A stretch of 64,000 nt of DNA from Leptolyngbya sp. NIES-2104 (GCF_001485215.1 NZ_BBWW01000001.1:1984001-2048000), one strand, 5' to 3'; positions 17,739 through 27,213 are shown, counted from the first letter of the stretch. Notes: a model not told the origin generated them from the letters alone. Numbers and translations are program-made.

Positions 17739-18652
17739 AGGGTGTTTTAAAAGTTGAATCGGGTCAAATTTTATGCCAAACGCCTCACCATGATGCGAAT
17801 CATCGCCAGATAAATAAAAGTCTCCGAAGTTTCCGGCAGTAGCTCATAGTCTCGCACTAAGCGACGACAGTGCATGATCCAACCGTTTGTCCGCTCCACC
17901 ACCCAGCGCTTTTTGAGCAAGACGAAACCTTTGGTTTGCTCAGGACGTAAGACGACCTGGACAAGCCAATAGCAGATACTGATGACCCACTGCATGAACG
18001 GTGCGCCATCAAATCCGCCATCGACCCAGATCGTGTGCAATCGAGATACGGCTTTGCCTTGTTTTCGGACTCGTTGCAGCGCCGTTTTGCCGCCCTCGCG
18101 TTCTGGGGTGCTAGCAGCAGTCACAAACACGCGCAAAACCAGTCCCAGCGTATCGACGGTGATAAATCGCTTGCGTCCTTTAATGATCTTTCCGGCATCG
18201 AAGCCCACGGCTTCATGGACACCCGCAGCGCTTTTCACCGACTGACTATCCAACACGGCTTCCGATGGACTGGGCATCCGTCCCTGTTCAATCCGACTGC
18301 AACGATACAGACAATCATGAACGTTGATCCAGGTTCCATCTTTGCGCCAGTTGCGAAAGTAGGTATAGACGGTTTGCCATGCCGGAAAGTCTCCAGGCAA
18401 CGATCTCCAACGCACCCCTTCAACCAGAATGTAGAAGATCGCATTCAGGACTTCCCACAAATCCACTTCTCGCGGTCGTCCGCCCGGTTTTGCTTCGGGC
18501 AGCAAATCTCGCAACAGTTCATATTGAGCATGGCTCAAATTACTCGGATATGATTTACTCATGTTGCTCTCTCGGTGCTGTGTGTTTTATGTATCTACAG
18601 CGTATAACCGGAGAGCTTTTTTACCCCCTTGATTGTCTTTTCAAACACCCTC
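17738..18652. mobile_element. IS5-family insertion sequence, 915 bp, apparently intact
   Basis: Terminal inverted repeats GAGGGTGTTTTAAAAG (left) and GAGGGTGTTTGAAAAG (right, reverse complement) enclose one transposase gene. A 3-bp target duplication TTA occupies 17735-17737 and 18653-18655. Size, TNA duplication and a single ORF suit the IS1031-like group of IS5; the group is inference. It sits immediately beside a MITE carrying the same terminal repeat. Confidence 0.9.
17771..18562 (-). CDS. IS5-family DDE transposase
   Basis: A 263-residue transposase with N-terminal DUF4096-like domain (LSHAQYELLRDLLPEAKPGGRPRE) and DDE catalytic core: first D in VLDSQSVKSA, second D in WVDGGFDG, and E in the family Y/R-E block RWVVERTNGWIMHCRRL followed by DYE. 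The frame is uninterrupted and the length is normal for single-ORF IS5 relatives, so the element could be active and could mobilise the MITEs in trans. Confidence 0.93.
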   Translation of the reverse strand: MSKSYPSNLSHAQYELLRDLLPEAKPGGRPREVDLWEVLNAIFYILVEGVRWRSLPGDFPAWQTVYTYFRNWRKDGTWINVHDCLYRCSRIEQGRMPSPSEAVLDSQSVKSAAGVHEAVGFDAGKIIKGRKRFITVDTLGLVLRVFVTAASTPEREGGKTALQRVRKQGKAVSRLHTIWVDGGFDGAPFMQWVISICYWLVQVVLRPEQTKGFVLLKKRWVVERTNGWIMHCRRLVRDYELLPETSETFIYLAMIRIMVRRLA

Positions 18653-18656
18653 TTAA

Positions 18657-18856
18657 AAGGGTGAAAAGCATAGAAAGTCTCTTCGCTTCGTTGCGCTTCC
18701 GCCCTGAAATGAATTTCGGGCTAATGGTGGAAAGTCTACTGAAGTAGACTCGGAGCAAGTTTAAGTTTCTTAGTCCTTTTCAAAGGACTTGCGTCGATTA
18801 GCCCGAAATTCATTTCAGGGCGGGATGCAACCAAGCGAAGGATTTTCAACGTTCTC
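18657..18856. repeat. Palindromic MITE between convergent genes, target duplication TAA
   Basis: 200 bp, flanked by TAA (18654-18656 and 18857-18859). The left end AAGGGTGAAAAGC has lost four bases of the consensus; the right end is GAGAACGTTGAAAATC. Hairpins: CCCTGAAAT/ATTTCGGG, AGTCTACT/AGTAGACT, AGTCCTTT/AAAGGACT and the mirror of the first. It touches the pabB-like stop codon on the right and, before the IS inserted, would have touched the propeller gene's stop on the left. Confidence 0.85.
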
Positions 18857-20208
18857 TAACTCTGCTGCCCTAATGCCGCGAGTTGTGCGCGTGCTTTTTG
18901 CAGCGATTCAAACCATTCGCGTTCTGGATCGCTATCTGCCACGATTCCCGCTCCGACCTGTCCCCAGACGATAGCCAAATCTCCATCTTTTGCATAGAGC
19001 AATGTTCGGATCAGAATGTTGAGATCGAGATTGCCACGTCGATCGAGATAACCACAAGAACCATAAAACAAACTTCGCCGCACAGGTTCTAATGTTTCAA
19101 CAATCTCCATGCAGCGTACCTTTGGGCATCCGGTAATCGTTCCACCGGGAAACAAAGCGCGAATTACATCAATTGAATCGAACTCAGAGCGCACTTTTCC
19201 AATCACATTACTAACCAAGTGCATCACGTGGCTGTAATGTTCAACCACTAGTAATTCATCAACCTGGACTGTTCCCCATTCGCAAACCCGCCCTAGATCG
19301 TTGCGCTCAAGGTCAACAAGCATGATATGTTCTGCTTGCTCTTTGGTGTTGTCTAATAGCTCTTGTGTCAGTTGTCGATCGTGTTCGGGTGTCGTTCCAC
19401 GCGGACGAGTTCCAGCGATCGGGCGCGTTTGAGCGATGCCATTTTCGAGCTTGACTAATCGTTCTGGAGAGCAGCTAATCACATCGCCACAAGGCGTTTT
19501 CCAATAGCTAGCGAATGGTGATGGATTGATCGATTGTAGCGATCGATAAATTGCCCAACTTTCTGATTGAGTTCTTGCTTCAAATCTCAGAGATAGATTT
19601 GCCTGAAAGATATCGCCTGCTCGAATATGTTGTTTTGCTTTAAGTACGATCGCTTCATAGTCCGCTTGTTCCATGCAGAATTGTGTTTGAAACGCAGAAC
19701 TTCCACCCGTTGCTTGAACGACATCAGAAAGCCGTTTTTCAAGCTGATTTAACTGAGATTTATCACTCGCTGCAAGCCATAAAATTTGTTGTTCATGATC
19801 TAACACCGCAAAACATTCTGGCTCATACCAAAATGCTACCGGAAACGGTAAGCTATCTTCTTTCAAGTAAGGAAGCCGTTCGATTTCCCAAGCGAGATCA
19901 TAGCCTAACCAGCCTAACCAACCGCCCGTAAACGGTAGATGCTCCGGTGCTTTGGATGTTGAGGGTTGAGCAATTAACTGATTGAGAAAGGGCAAAATTT
20001 CACCGATCGCAGGTGTCCAAACTTGGTTTGCTCTTGGTTGACCTGCACAAATCGAAAAGCGCCCCAACTGTGGATAGTCCGGCGACGTAGGATAAGGACT
20101 TTCGAGCAGCACCGCAATCTCATCCGACAAAAACAGCGCAGCGAACACATCGGAACCTGTCCGTTTTTGCAGAGGAATCGATCGCCAAATCCAAGGAGAC
20201 AGAGACAT
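18856..20208 (-). CDS. pabB: Chorismate-utilising synthase, PabB/TrpE family component I
   Basis: About 450 residues, shorter than cyanobacterial TrpE and typical of the cyanobacterial PabB-like group. It converts chorismate (with a glutaminase partner) to aminodeoxychorismate for folate, or possibly to anthranilate. Motifs: QANLSLRFEA, SPERLVKL, the active-site loop PIAGTRPRGTTPEHD, LVDLERNDLGRVC, FPGGTITGCPKVR and GVGAGIVADSDPE-type end (GQVGAGIVADSDPE). The loop reads PIAGT rather than the PIKGT of E. coli PabB, whose lysine is catalytic; PIAGT is the TrpE form. I favour ATG 20208, just after the treY terminator; GTG 20223 is the alternative. Confidence 0.82.
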   Translation of the reverse strand: MSLSPWIWRSIPLQKRTGSDVFAALFLSDEIAVLLESPYPTSPDYPQLGRFSICAGQPRANQVWTPAIGEILPFLNQLIAQPSTSKAPEHLPFTGGWLGWLGYDLAWEIERLPYLKEDSLPFPVAFWYEPECFAVLDHEQQILWLAASDKSQLNQLEKRLSDVVQATGGSSAFQTQFCMEQADYEAIVLKAKQHIRAGDIFQANLSLRFEARTQSESWAIYRSLQSINPSPFASYWKTPCGDVISCSPERLVKLENGIAQTRPIAGTRPRGTTPEHDRQLTQELLDNTKEQAEHIMLVDLERNDLGRVCEWGTVQVDELLVVEHYSHVMHLVSNVIGKVRSEFDSIDVIRALFPGGTITGCPKVRCMEIVETLEPVRRSLFYGSCGYLDRRGNLDLNILIRTLLYAKDGDLAIVWGQVGAGIVADSDPEREWFESLQKARAQLAALGQQS

Positions 20209-20209
20209 A

Positions 20210-20254
20210 AAAGAAAACAGCACAACGTAAGCTAATATCCTACGATGTGCTGTT
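20210..20254 (-). terminator. Intrinsic terminator of the treZY operon
   Basis: On the minus strand, AACAGCACATCGTA (20254-20241) pairs with TACGTTGTGCTGTT (ending 20216) with one bulge, followed by a T-rich tail TTTTCTTTT. It lies 6 bp after the treY stop and runs into the pabB start, so it may also act as an attenuator for pabB. Confidence 0.6.
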
Positions 20255-20259
20255 CCAAA

Positions 20260-23016
20260 TTAGTGTGTTAACAATGCCACCGGGAAATTTTTCAGCGCAT
20301 CTTTGAGCGCGATCGCAGTTCCAGCGTGTTCCGTCTCAGAAATTGCATCTTTCCAACCAGAGGCGGGAAGCTCGATCGCGGTATCTTCCCAAATTTCACC
20401 CAGTGGCAGTTGATCCGGTTGAATCAATCGAGTGAAAAATCGAGGTGCGATCGTGACGACCATTCGATCGCCATCTTTTCGTGCAAACGCGACGATGTGA
20501 TCTTTAAACTTGCCTGTCGCTTCTAGCGGAATGTATTCACCGTTGAGGAAGACCGACTTAAACTGATTCCGAACCTTCAGCGCTTGAACAATCAAGAAGA
20601 GCTTAATTTGTCCGTCTTGGGGCTTCTCTAGAAGTTTTGGCATCAATTCGGAGATAGTCGCGGATTGAATCGCATCGAGAAATGCTTCGCGCTGGATAAA
20701 ATCAACCGGACGGCGATTATCCGGATCAACTAAACTTAAATCCCAAAGTTCTGTTCCTTGATAAAAATCAGGAATACCAGGGGAAGTAATTTTAATCAAA
20801 GTTTGGGATAGAGAATTGAACACGCCGTAGTGTGTAATCTTTTTCTGGAAAGGAATGAACTCAGCAAGAAAGCGATCGTCTTTCAGAATCGATTGTACAA
20901 ACTTTGTGCAGGCTTCTTCATAAGCACCATTTGGACGGAGCCAAGCGGTATGAACTTTTGCTTCTCGAATTGATTTAATCGCATATTGCTCGATTCGATT
21001 TGCAAATTCCTCCATCTCGCTATCCTGAAACGGATAAGCGCCGATCATATTTTGATAGAAAGCATACTCATCATTAGCACTGGGCATGAACGCTTTACGG
21101 TTCTGAGTTCTGTGCTTTTGATTAATCTCACGCCATTTTTGGAGTTGTGCTTGCCATTCATCAGGAATTTCTGAAAGTACATTAATTCTGGCGCGAGTGT
21201 CTTCACCTCGTTTTGTATCGTGTGTAGAACTTGCATTCATTGCAATGTTCCAATTTTGTTGGCGATACTGATTAAATTGGTGAAACTCAGTTGCGCTGAT
21301 TCCAAATCGATTGGGATCTCCACCCACTTCATTGAGCGAAATCAAACGGTTATAAACAAAGAACGCAGTGTCTTCAACGCCTTTCGCCATCAGCGGTCCA
21401 GTATACTGCTGAATTCGCATCACAAAATAAAGCCAGCGTTCTTTATCGGATTCGGTGAGTGAATCATCGTACTCTAGCAGCAAGAGTTTTTCGATGAAAT
21501 CAAGTTCTTTTTGTGAGAACGGCGCGTTTTCACGTGCAGTTTCGATCGCTGTTTTAATGTAGTTGCGATCGTCTTCTGCGATTCCTTCGTCGGTGGTGTA
21601 GGTTCGGTAAATCGAGAATTGAACGAGCACTTCAGCGATCGCTCGTTTCAGTCCGTTAATTGTAAAATCATTTCCGTACCGATCTTTTAGCGAAATGTCT
21701 TTCAACAAAGCCGCTAAATTGTCCAAATCGCCCGCTAAGTTCTTATCAAGAATTAGGTGTTTCTTGTCGAGAACAACTTCTTCAAACGCAATCGATCGAC
21801 CCTGAATCTGTTGATAAATCTGATCGAATCTTTGCTCGTTTTGAACATAGCAGAAAAGACTATTGAGATAATTCAAATAGTCATATCCTGATGTGCCTTG
21901 AATATTCCAATCTTTCGGTAAATCTTCACCAGGCTGTAGAATCTTTTCAGCCACAATATACGCATCACCGACTTTCTCTTTTAGTCGTTGCAAATACTGT
22001 TTTGGATTCGATAAGCCATCGATATGATCAATTCTCAATCCGGTCACTTTACCGTCTTGAACCAATTGAGCAATCAACTCATGTGTTTGATTGAAAACCT
22101 TCAAATCTTCAACTCTCACAGAAATCAATTCATTCACTGTGAAAAATCTGCGATAGTTGATTTCTTCGGCTCCAACTTTCCAATAAGATAAACGAAAGAA
22201 CTGTTCAGATAAGAGTTTGTCAAGCCAATCAACGCTATGAGGATTTCCTGCTTCACCATTGAAGAATTTAATATTTTCATCAATATAATCTTTGACTTCA
22301 GGATTTCCTTCATACAATTCCCAGAGTAAGCCTTTGACAAACTCAGCCTGGTCTTTTCTCTGTTTACCACCCGACTCTGTAGGCAGGCTTCTTAGCATGT
22401 AGAGAACTGCAAGAAGCTTGACGAAATCAGGATGTCGTCTTCCCAAAATTCTCGTCAGTTTCCCCAGATCACGAGTCAAAAAGATTGAATAAGATTCCAG
22501 TCTTAATGGAACTCGAAGTGCATAATAATTAACTGTTAATCCATCTTGATTGTATTGAAGTTGAATGTCGCCATTCTCTAAACAAGAACCATAAAAATCG
22601 CCAAGCAACGGAGCCAGAATTGGGTCTTGACTACTCCTAAACGGAGAATTCCAAGCTAAATCAAAGTACTGAACGTAATCCGAATTCAGACCGTTTTCGA
22701 GGACATCCATGAGATAGTGATTATCTTGATCGTAGGACATATGATTCGGCACAATGTCCTGCACCCAACCCATTCGATGATGCTGTAGCTTTTCAACTAA
22801 TTGATTAAAAATTTCTTCGGTTCCCAACTCAGGATTTAACTGAGTCGGATCAACCACATCATATCCGTGGGTACTTCCTGCTTTTGCCTTGAAAATAGGC
22901 GAAGCATAGAAATCAGAAATTCCGAGCTTTGCCAAATATCCAACAATTTTGGTTGCCTCTTCAAACGGAAACCCTTGATGCAATTGAATCCGATAAGTCG
23001 TGACTGGAGTTTTCAT
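20260..23016 (-). CDS. treY: Maltooligosyl trehalose synthase
   Basis: Isomerises the reducing-end alpha-1,4 bond of malto-oligosaccharides to alpha,alpha-1,1, the first step of the TreY-TreZ trehalose pathway. The 918-residue GH13 protein has the family start TTYRIQLHQGFPFEEA, GISDFYASPIFKAKAGSTHGYDVVD, the catalytic-site regions GLRIDHIDGLSNP (nucleophile D) and YIVAEKILQPGE (acid/base E), and the downstream ASSTHDTKRGEDTRARINVLSE. It begins 10 bp after treZ, so the two form an operon that would supply trehalose as a compatible solute under desiccation or salt stress. Confidence 0.97.
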   Translation of the reverse strand: MKTPVTTYRIQLHQGFPFEEATKIVGYLAKLGISDFYASPIFKAKAGSTHGYDVVDPTQLNPELGTEEIFNQLVEKLQHHRMGWVQDIVPNHMSYDQDNHYLMDVLENGLNSDYVQYFDLAWNSPFRSSQDPILAPLLGDFYGSCLENGDIQLQYNQDGLTVNYYALRVPLRLESYSIFLTRDLGKLTRILGRRHPDFVKLLAVLYMLRSLPTESGGKQRKDQAEFVKGLLWELYEGNPEVKDYIDENIKFFNGEAGNPHSVDWLDKLLSEQFFRLSYWKVGAEEINYRRFFTVNELISVRVEDLKVFNQTHELIAQLVQDGKVTGLRIDHIDGLSNPKQYLQRLKEKVGDAYIVAEKILQPGEDLPKDWNIQGTSGYDYLNYLNSLFCYVQNEQRFDQIYQQIQGRSIAFEEVVLDKKHLILDKNLAGDLDNLAALLKDISLKDRYGNDFTINGLKRAIAEVLVQFSIYRTYTTDEGIAEDDRNYIKTAIETARENAPFSQKELDFIEKLLLLEYDDSLTESDKERWLYFVMRIQQYTGPLMAKGVEDTAFFVYNRLISLNEVGGDPNRFGISATEFHQFNQYRQQNWNIAMNASSTHDTKRGEDTRARINVLSEIPDEWQAQLQKWREINQKHRTQNRKAFMPSANDEYAFYQNMIGAYPFQDSEMEEFANRIEQYAIKSIREAKVHTAWLRPNGAYEEACTKFVQSILKDDRFLAEFIPFQKKITHYGVFNSLSQTLIKITSPGIPDFYQGTELWDLSLVDPDNRRPVDFIQREAFLDAIQSATISELMPKLLEKPQDGQIKLFLIVQALKVRNQFKSVFLNGEYIPLEATGKFKDHIVAFARKDGDRMVVTIAPRFFTRLIQPDQLPLGEIWEDTAIELPASGWKDAISETEHAGTAIALKDALKNFPVALLTH

Positions 23017-23026
23017 ATATCCTCAA

Positions 23027-24883
23027 TTAAATGCGTTCATAAATCACGAAACTTTGCCCGCTGACTTGTCCAGCCTCGCCGTGTTCTCCCTTTTCTGGAG
23101 CGGTCACGCTTGCGTGTGCCGAAGGCAGCGCACCTTTGCCCATCCAGCATTCATCAGATGAGTCGAACACCTTGCGCCATCGTCCTTCTGGGAACTCAAA
23201 CGACTGTTCAGACTGGTTGAAACTCATGAGCGTTAACAAAGTTTGCTTAGTACTCGATCGCTCAACCCAAACGAATTTTTTATCATCTTCCGCACAGGCT
23301 GAAAGAGAATTGCGATCGCGATTCACAAACGCAGGCATTGATCGCCGCATTTCCAGCAATTTCTGATAAAACTGCCACAGTGTTTTGTGTTTTCCTTCTT
23401 GATGCCGCTCCCATTGCAAAATACAAGTGTCAAACGTTTCTTTTGCTTCTGGATCAAGCGGTTCACCGTCGTAATGGAAATGCTTAAACTCTTGTTTCCT
23501 ACCTTGGCGAACCATCCGAATTAGATCCGGATCAGAATGGCTAACAAAGTAAGTAAACGGCACTTCTTCGCCGTACTCTTCACCCATAAACAACAGCGGA
23601 ATATAAGGCGAAAGAATAACTGCTCCTGCTGCTAATTTCAGCCCTTCAAACGAAATCAAATCTGCAAGTCGCTCACCGAGCATTTGATTACCGATTTGAT
23701 CATGGTTCTGAATGCACACCACGAACTGAGTCATTGAACGATCAAGCGCGGGCGCACCATGAAATCGATTTCGATGGGGTGCATATTTCCAATCATACAC
23801 AAACGTATCGCGGTAAGCTTTCGCTAAATGCTCACAGGTTCCAAAGTCCTGATAGTAGCCAATGTCTGTTCCGGTTAACAGTGCATGTAAAGCATGATGG
23901 AAATCGTCACTCCATTGTGCATCTAACCCATACCCGTTCGCGTTCTTGGGTCGAATCAGCTTCGCATCATTGAGATCACTTTCAGCAATCAGATAAAGCT
24001 TACGATTCTGCTGTTGGGATAGTTCATCAACGCGATCGGCCAATTCCGCCAGAAAGTGACGTGCCCCCAAATCATAAATTGCTTGCACTGCATCGAGTCT
24101 CAGCGCATCAATGTGAAACTCTCGCAACCAATACAGTGCATTTTCTAGAAAATAACTCCGCACACAATGGCTATACGCATCATCATAGTTAATTGCTTTA
24201 CCCCACGGCGTTTTATACACCTCAGTAAAGTAATCACCAAACTGATGAATGTATGTTCCTTCAGGTCCGAAATGGTTATACACCACATCTAACACCACAG
24301 ACAATCCATGCTGATGACAAGCATCCACGAGCTTCTTCAGTCCAGCAACCCCACCATAGGAATTCTGTGCGGCATAAGGATAAGTGCCATCATAGCCCCA
24401 ATTTCGGTAGGCTTTCGGATCATCCGTTTTACTATCTCCGGGAAACTGTGCGATCGGCATCAGTTCGATCGCTGTAATTCCCAATTCCTTTAAAGTCTGC
24501 AATCTCGGAATGATTGCCTCAAATGATCCTTCTGGCGTAAAGGTACCGACATGCAGTTCGTAGATCACCAAATCTTCTAAAGCGATCCCCGTCCATTCAG
24601 AATCGTTCCATTCAAAATGATGATCGACTAGCTCAGAAGCTTCATGCACCCCGAACGGCTGAGAAAGCGAGGCAGGATCAGGATATAGCTGCTGATCATC
24701 TAATCGATAGCGGTACTGTGTGCCCGGCTGAATGTCTGAAACGATCGCGCTCCAGTAGCCTTCATTTTTCTGTATTAATTCGATCGAACGATCAGGCAAC
24801 TCCAGCGTCACGGTTTGCGATCGCGGTGCCCAAACTGTAAACTCAGCGCGATAATCGCCTAGATACCAAGCCCCTACTTTCAT
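23027..24883 (-). CDS. treZ: Malto-oligosyltrehalose trehalohydrolase
   Basis: Releases free trehalose from maltooligosyl trehalose. The 618-residue GH13 protein has an N-terminal beta-sandwich (VGAWYLGDYRAEFTVWAPRS), the TIM-barrel entry YELHVGTFTPEGSFEA, VVLDVVYNHFGPEG, the nucleophile region IDALRLDAVQAIYD, acid/base YLIAESDLND and FVVCIQNHDQIGNQ. It is upstream of treY on the same strand. No treX debranching gene is present here. Confidence 0.97.
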   Translation of the reverse strand: MKVGAWYLGDYRAEFTVWAPRSQTVTLELPDRSIELIQKNEGYWSAIVSDIQPGTQYRYRLDDQQLYPDPASLSQPFGVHEASELVDHHFEWNDSEWTGIALEDLVIYELHVGTFTPEGSFEAIIPRLQTLKELGITAIELMPIAQFPGDSKTDDPKAYRNWGYDGTYPYAAQNSYGGVAGLKKLVDACHQHGLSVVLDVVYNHFGPEGTYIHQFGDYFTEVYKTPWGKAINYDDAYSHCVRSYFLENALYWLREFHIDALRLDAVQAIYDLGARHFLAELADRVDELSQQQNRKLYLIAESDLNDAKLIRPKNANGYGLDAQWSDDFHHALHALLTGTDIGYYQDFGTCEHLAKAYRDTFVYDWKYAPHRNRFHGAPALDRSMTQFVVCIQNHDQIGNQMLGERLADLISFEGLKLAAGAVILSPYIPLLFMGEEYGEEVPFTYFVSHSDPDLIRMVRQGRKQEFKHFHYDGEPLDPEAKETFDTCILQWERHQEGKHKTLWQFYQKLLEMRRSMPAFVNRDRNSLSACAEDDKKFVWVERSSTKQTLLTLMSFNQSEQSFEFPEGRWRKVFDSSDECWMGKGALPSAHASVTAPEKGEHGEAGQVSGQSFVIYERI

Positions 24884-25025
24884 AACAATTCTGATACGTG
24901 AAGGTTTGAACCGCAGTTCCCAAAGCTTTGAGAAATGTTACAAGCGGCTTCCTGTCACAGTACTCGAATCGCTCGATCGAGCTTATCTATCCGAAGTGAG
25001 AGTAGCAAGGTAGATTTTTAAGCCA

Positions 25026-25508
25026 CTATCGGGAAACGAATGTTCCATCTTTGACGAATTCTGCACTAGCACCACTGGTGGGATAAGCTGCAATCTGATA
25101 TTGGTATTGTCCTGCTAGGAGTGGCTCTTGTGCTTTGAAAGTCACCGTTAATGGGGTGTTTGCAGGAATAGACGAATTGAATTCTACCCAAAGCGTTCCG
25201 GTTTCATCGATGAACGTGCTCTTGAGTGCGATCGCGTTCTTTGTTCTTACCACTGTGTTTTTCAGATTGAGTGGGAGCGGGACGATAGATTGTCGATCGA
25301 GATTCATCAATGAAAAGGATAGTTTTTTGTAATTGCTCGATCGCTTTGGTAGCGTCATTGTGAAAGTGTATGCTTGTCCGCTGACTGCTGCGAGATGTGG
25401 CTTAGAATTGAGCGGCGGATAAGGTTGAGCGATCGCGGTTGTGCTGAAGAGAGTATTCGCGATCGCAACGGTGAAAACGATTTGTAGTTGATTGAGCGTT
25501 TCTTTCAT
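25026..25508 (-). CDS. DUF2808 secreted protein
   Basis: A 160-residue protein with a signal peptide (LQIVFTVAIANTLFSTTAIAQ, cleavage probably after AIA-Q) and the cyanobacterial DUF2808 fold: the pattern AYTFTMTLPKRSSNYKKLSFSL followed by a beta-rich body (TLWVEFNSSIPANTPLTVTFK) and ending YQYQIAAYP. The ATG at 25508 has AAGGGAA eight bases upstream and gives a clean signal peptide; the upstream in-frame ATG is less likely. Function unknown; envelope location inferred. A MITE lies 88 bp upstream. Confidence 0.8.
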   Translation of the reverse strand: MKETLNQLQIVFTVAIANTLFSTTAIAQPYPPLNSKPHLAAVSGQAYTFTMTLPKRSSNYKKLSFSLMNLDRQSIVPLPLNLKNTVVRTKNAIALKSTFIDETGTLWVEFNSSIPANTPLTVTFKAQEPLLAGQYQYQIAAYPTSGASAEFVKDGTFVSR

Positions 25509-25596
25509 GAGGTAATTCCCTTGTTCTAATGTTGTCTGAGTTGCTTTCACCTTAACTTCCTTCGGGGAGAAGGGTTAAGGTGAAAGCGTACTCTAG

Positions 25597-25792
25597 GACG
25601 TATTTGGAGCCTTTTCGCTGCGATCGCTTCCGCCCCGGAATGGAATTCGGGGCTATTGGTGCGAAGTCCGTTGAAACGGACTGAAGAGATTTCAATTAGC
25701 TTTTAGTCCCCTTCAGTGGACTTCGTTCTGTTAGCCCCGAATTCCATTCCGGGGCGGGTGAGCAACGAAGCGAAAAAGCCTTAAAGCATCCC
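25597..25792. repeat. Palindromic MITE, GC-rich stem variant, flanked by CTAG
   Basis: 196 bp. CTAG occurs at both edges (25593-25596 and 25793-25796). The first and last hairpins read GCCCCGGAAT/GGAATTCGGGGC instead of GCCCTGAAAT/ATTTCGGGC, so both arms changed together. Inner stems are AGTCCGTT/AACGGACT and AGTCCCCT/AGTGGACT. The terminal repeats are degenerate. Confidence 0.8.
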
Positions 25793-25827
25793 CTAGACTT
25801 CTACCGACGAACTGAATCCAGTCAACT

Positions 25828-27213
25828 CTAAGTAAACTGAATCACATCTCGGTTAAAGTTAATCCGGTTCTCACCTGTTGGGAATCCAGCTCTACCATCT
25901 CCATCTCCATCCACGTTGCTGTGAATGTTGGTATAGAAATCGCCTGCCAAGAAAGCAGCTTGCTCTACTGGACTCAGCTCAAATTCACCTGAAATCGTAC
26001 CCGATTTTGCATCAGTTGGAGTGTTCGTAAAATAGCGAACCACTGTTGCATCAGCAAAACTTCCACGCGAATCGCCTGAAGGACTAAAGTGCAAGTGCGT
26101 TCCAGAAATCGGATTGCCCTCAACATCTTTCGGAACTTTCAAGAAGCCATCGATCAATGCTTTCGGATCTGAACCATTAAGGATTTTAGCTTTAGGATCA
26201 ATCTCTTTCTCTCCTTGGCTAAACAATGGGAACGCTTCAAAATCTTTATAGTTACCCGTGACTTTCAGAACACCATTCTTTAGCTCTGGAGTGAGTTCGG
26301 TTGTGCCTTGAGTCTCATCCACTCGGAATGGAAACTCGGTTTTTCCTGAACCTTTCGCCGTGTTGATTTTGAAGCCATCATCGCCCACATAAAGGAAGTC
26401 ATCGCCATCACCGCCAACTAAGCGATCGTGTCCCTGAGTTCCAGTCAGTTTCCCATTGCCTCTCTGAGACTTAAAGCCCTCGTTCCTTAGATTTTGAAGG
26501 CTTTTGTTTGCTTCCGCGCTGTTTCTAGCAAAGTTCTTTTCAGAAAGATCGGATGCTTTCACAAACGGAAGCGTCGCAAGAATATGTTCGGTCTTCTTGT
26601 CGATGACCAAGGCATTATTCACCGAATCTAGCGGCTGATCCAGTCCGCCTTTACCAGGGTTTTTGCCTTGAGCAATGATGATGTCTTTGGGATTAAGTCC
26701 AGAAAGGACAAAGCGATCGTTGGCAGGGTCAAAGTCCAACACGCGATTCGTGGTTTCTTTGCCCAGCGTGATCGTATCTTTGCCGGTTCCGGTGGTAATC
26801 GTATTAAAACCGCCACCTGAACCCCGGATGATATCACTATCGCCCGAACCAATTACGACGTTGTTTCCCCCTTTAGGATTGAGGTAGTCGCCTCTCGCGC
26901 CCAGATCGTCCCGAAAGTTGGTTTCACGCTTGAGTTGCTTAACATCTAAGCCTCTAGCATTTGCAACCTGATCTAACTCCACATGCAGTTGGAATTTATT
27001 CACTACAGGAGCATGATCATGATCGTCGGGCTTCGATGGAACAATCTGGCTCTCATCAGCGGGTAGCGCTTGGTTGAGTGCTTTTTCGAGTTCGGTCGCC
27101 TGCGCTGATGATCCTTTTGAAGGAATTGCCAAATCAGCATCTGGATTTGTGCCCGGAACAATGCTAGCCGCATTGGGCTGATTCTGTTGTGTTTTGTTGT
27201 CAAAAGCTTCCAT
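25828..27213 (-). CDS. CHRD-domain protein with RTX-like calcium-binding repeats
   Basis: About 461 residues with no signal peptide. The N-terminal third is acidic and proline/serine-rich. Hemolysin-type nonapeptide-like repeats follow at about 125-190 (GGNNVVIGSGDSDIIRGSGG, TGTGKDTITLG) and 265-285 (QGHDRLVGGDGDDFLYVG). A C-terminal CHRD domain (about 310-461) has GTHLHFSPSG and GEFELSPVEQAAFLAGDFY. RTX repeats plus absence of a signal peptide fit export by the adjacent type I system (hlyD, 373 bp upstream on the same strand). Start ATG 27213 (MEAFDNKTQ) has AGGAGTGATA upstream. Confidence 0.87.
   Translation of the reverse strand: MEAFDNKTQQNQPNAASIVPGTNPDADLAIPSKGSSAQATELEKALNQALPADESQIVPSKPDDHDHAPVVNKFQLHVELDQVANARGLDVKQLKRETNFRDDLGARGDYLNPKGGNNVVIGSGDSDIIRGSGGGFNTITTGTGKDTITLGKETTNRVLDFDPANDRFVLSGLNPKDIIIAQGKNPGKGGLDQPLDSVNNALVIDKKTEHILATLPFVKASDLSEKNFARNSAEANKSLQNLRNEGFKSQRGNGKLTGTQGHDRLVGGDGDDFLYVGDDGFKINTAKGSGKTEFPFRVDETQGTTELTPELKNGVLKVTGNYKDFEAFPLFSQGEKEIDPKAKILNGSDPKALIDGFLKVPKDVEGNPISGTHLHFSPSGDSRGSFADATVVRYFTNTPTDAKSGTISGEFELSPVEQAAFLAGDFYTNIHSNVDGDGDGRAGFPTGENRINFNRDVIQFT

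Noticed and set aside
18035-18553. Long plus-strand ORF within the IS
   Set aside because: It is antisense to the intact DDE transposase and has no recognised domain.
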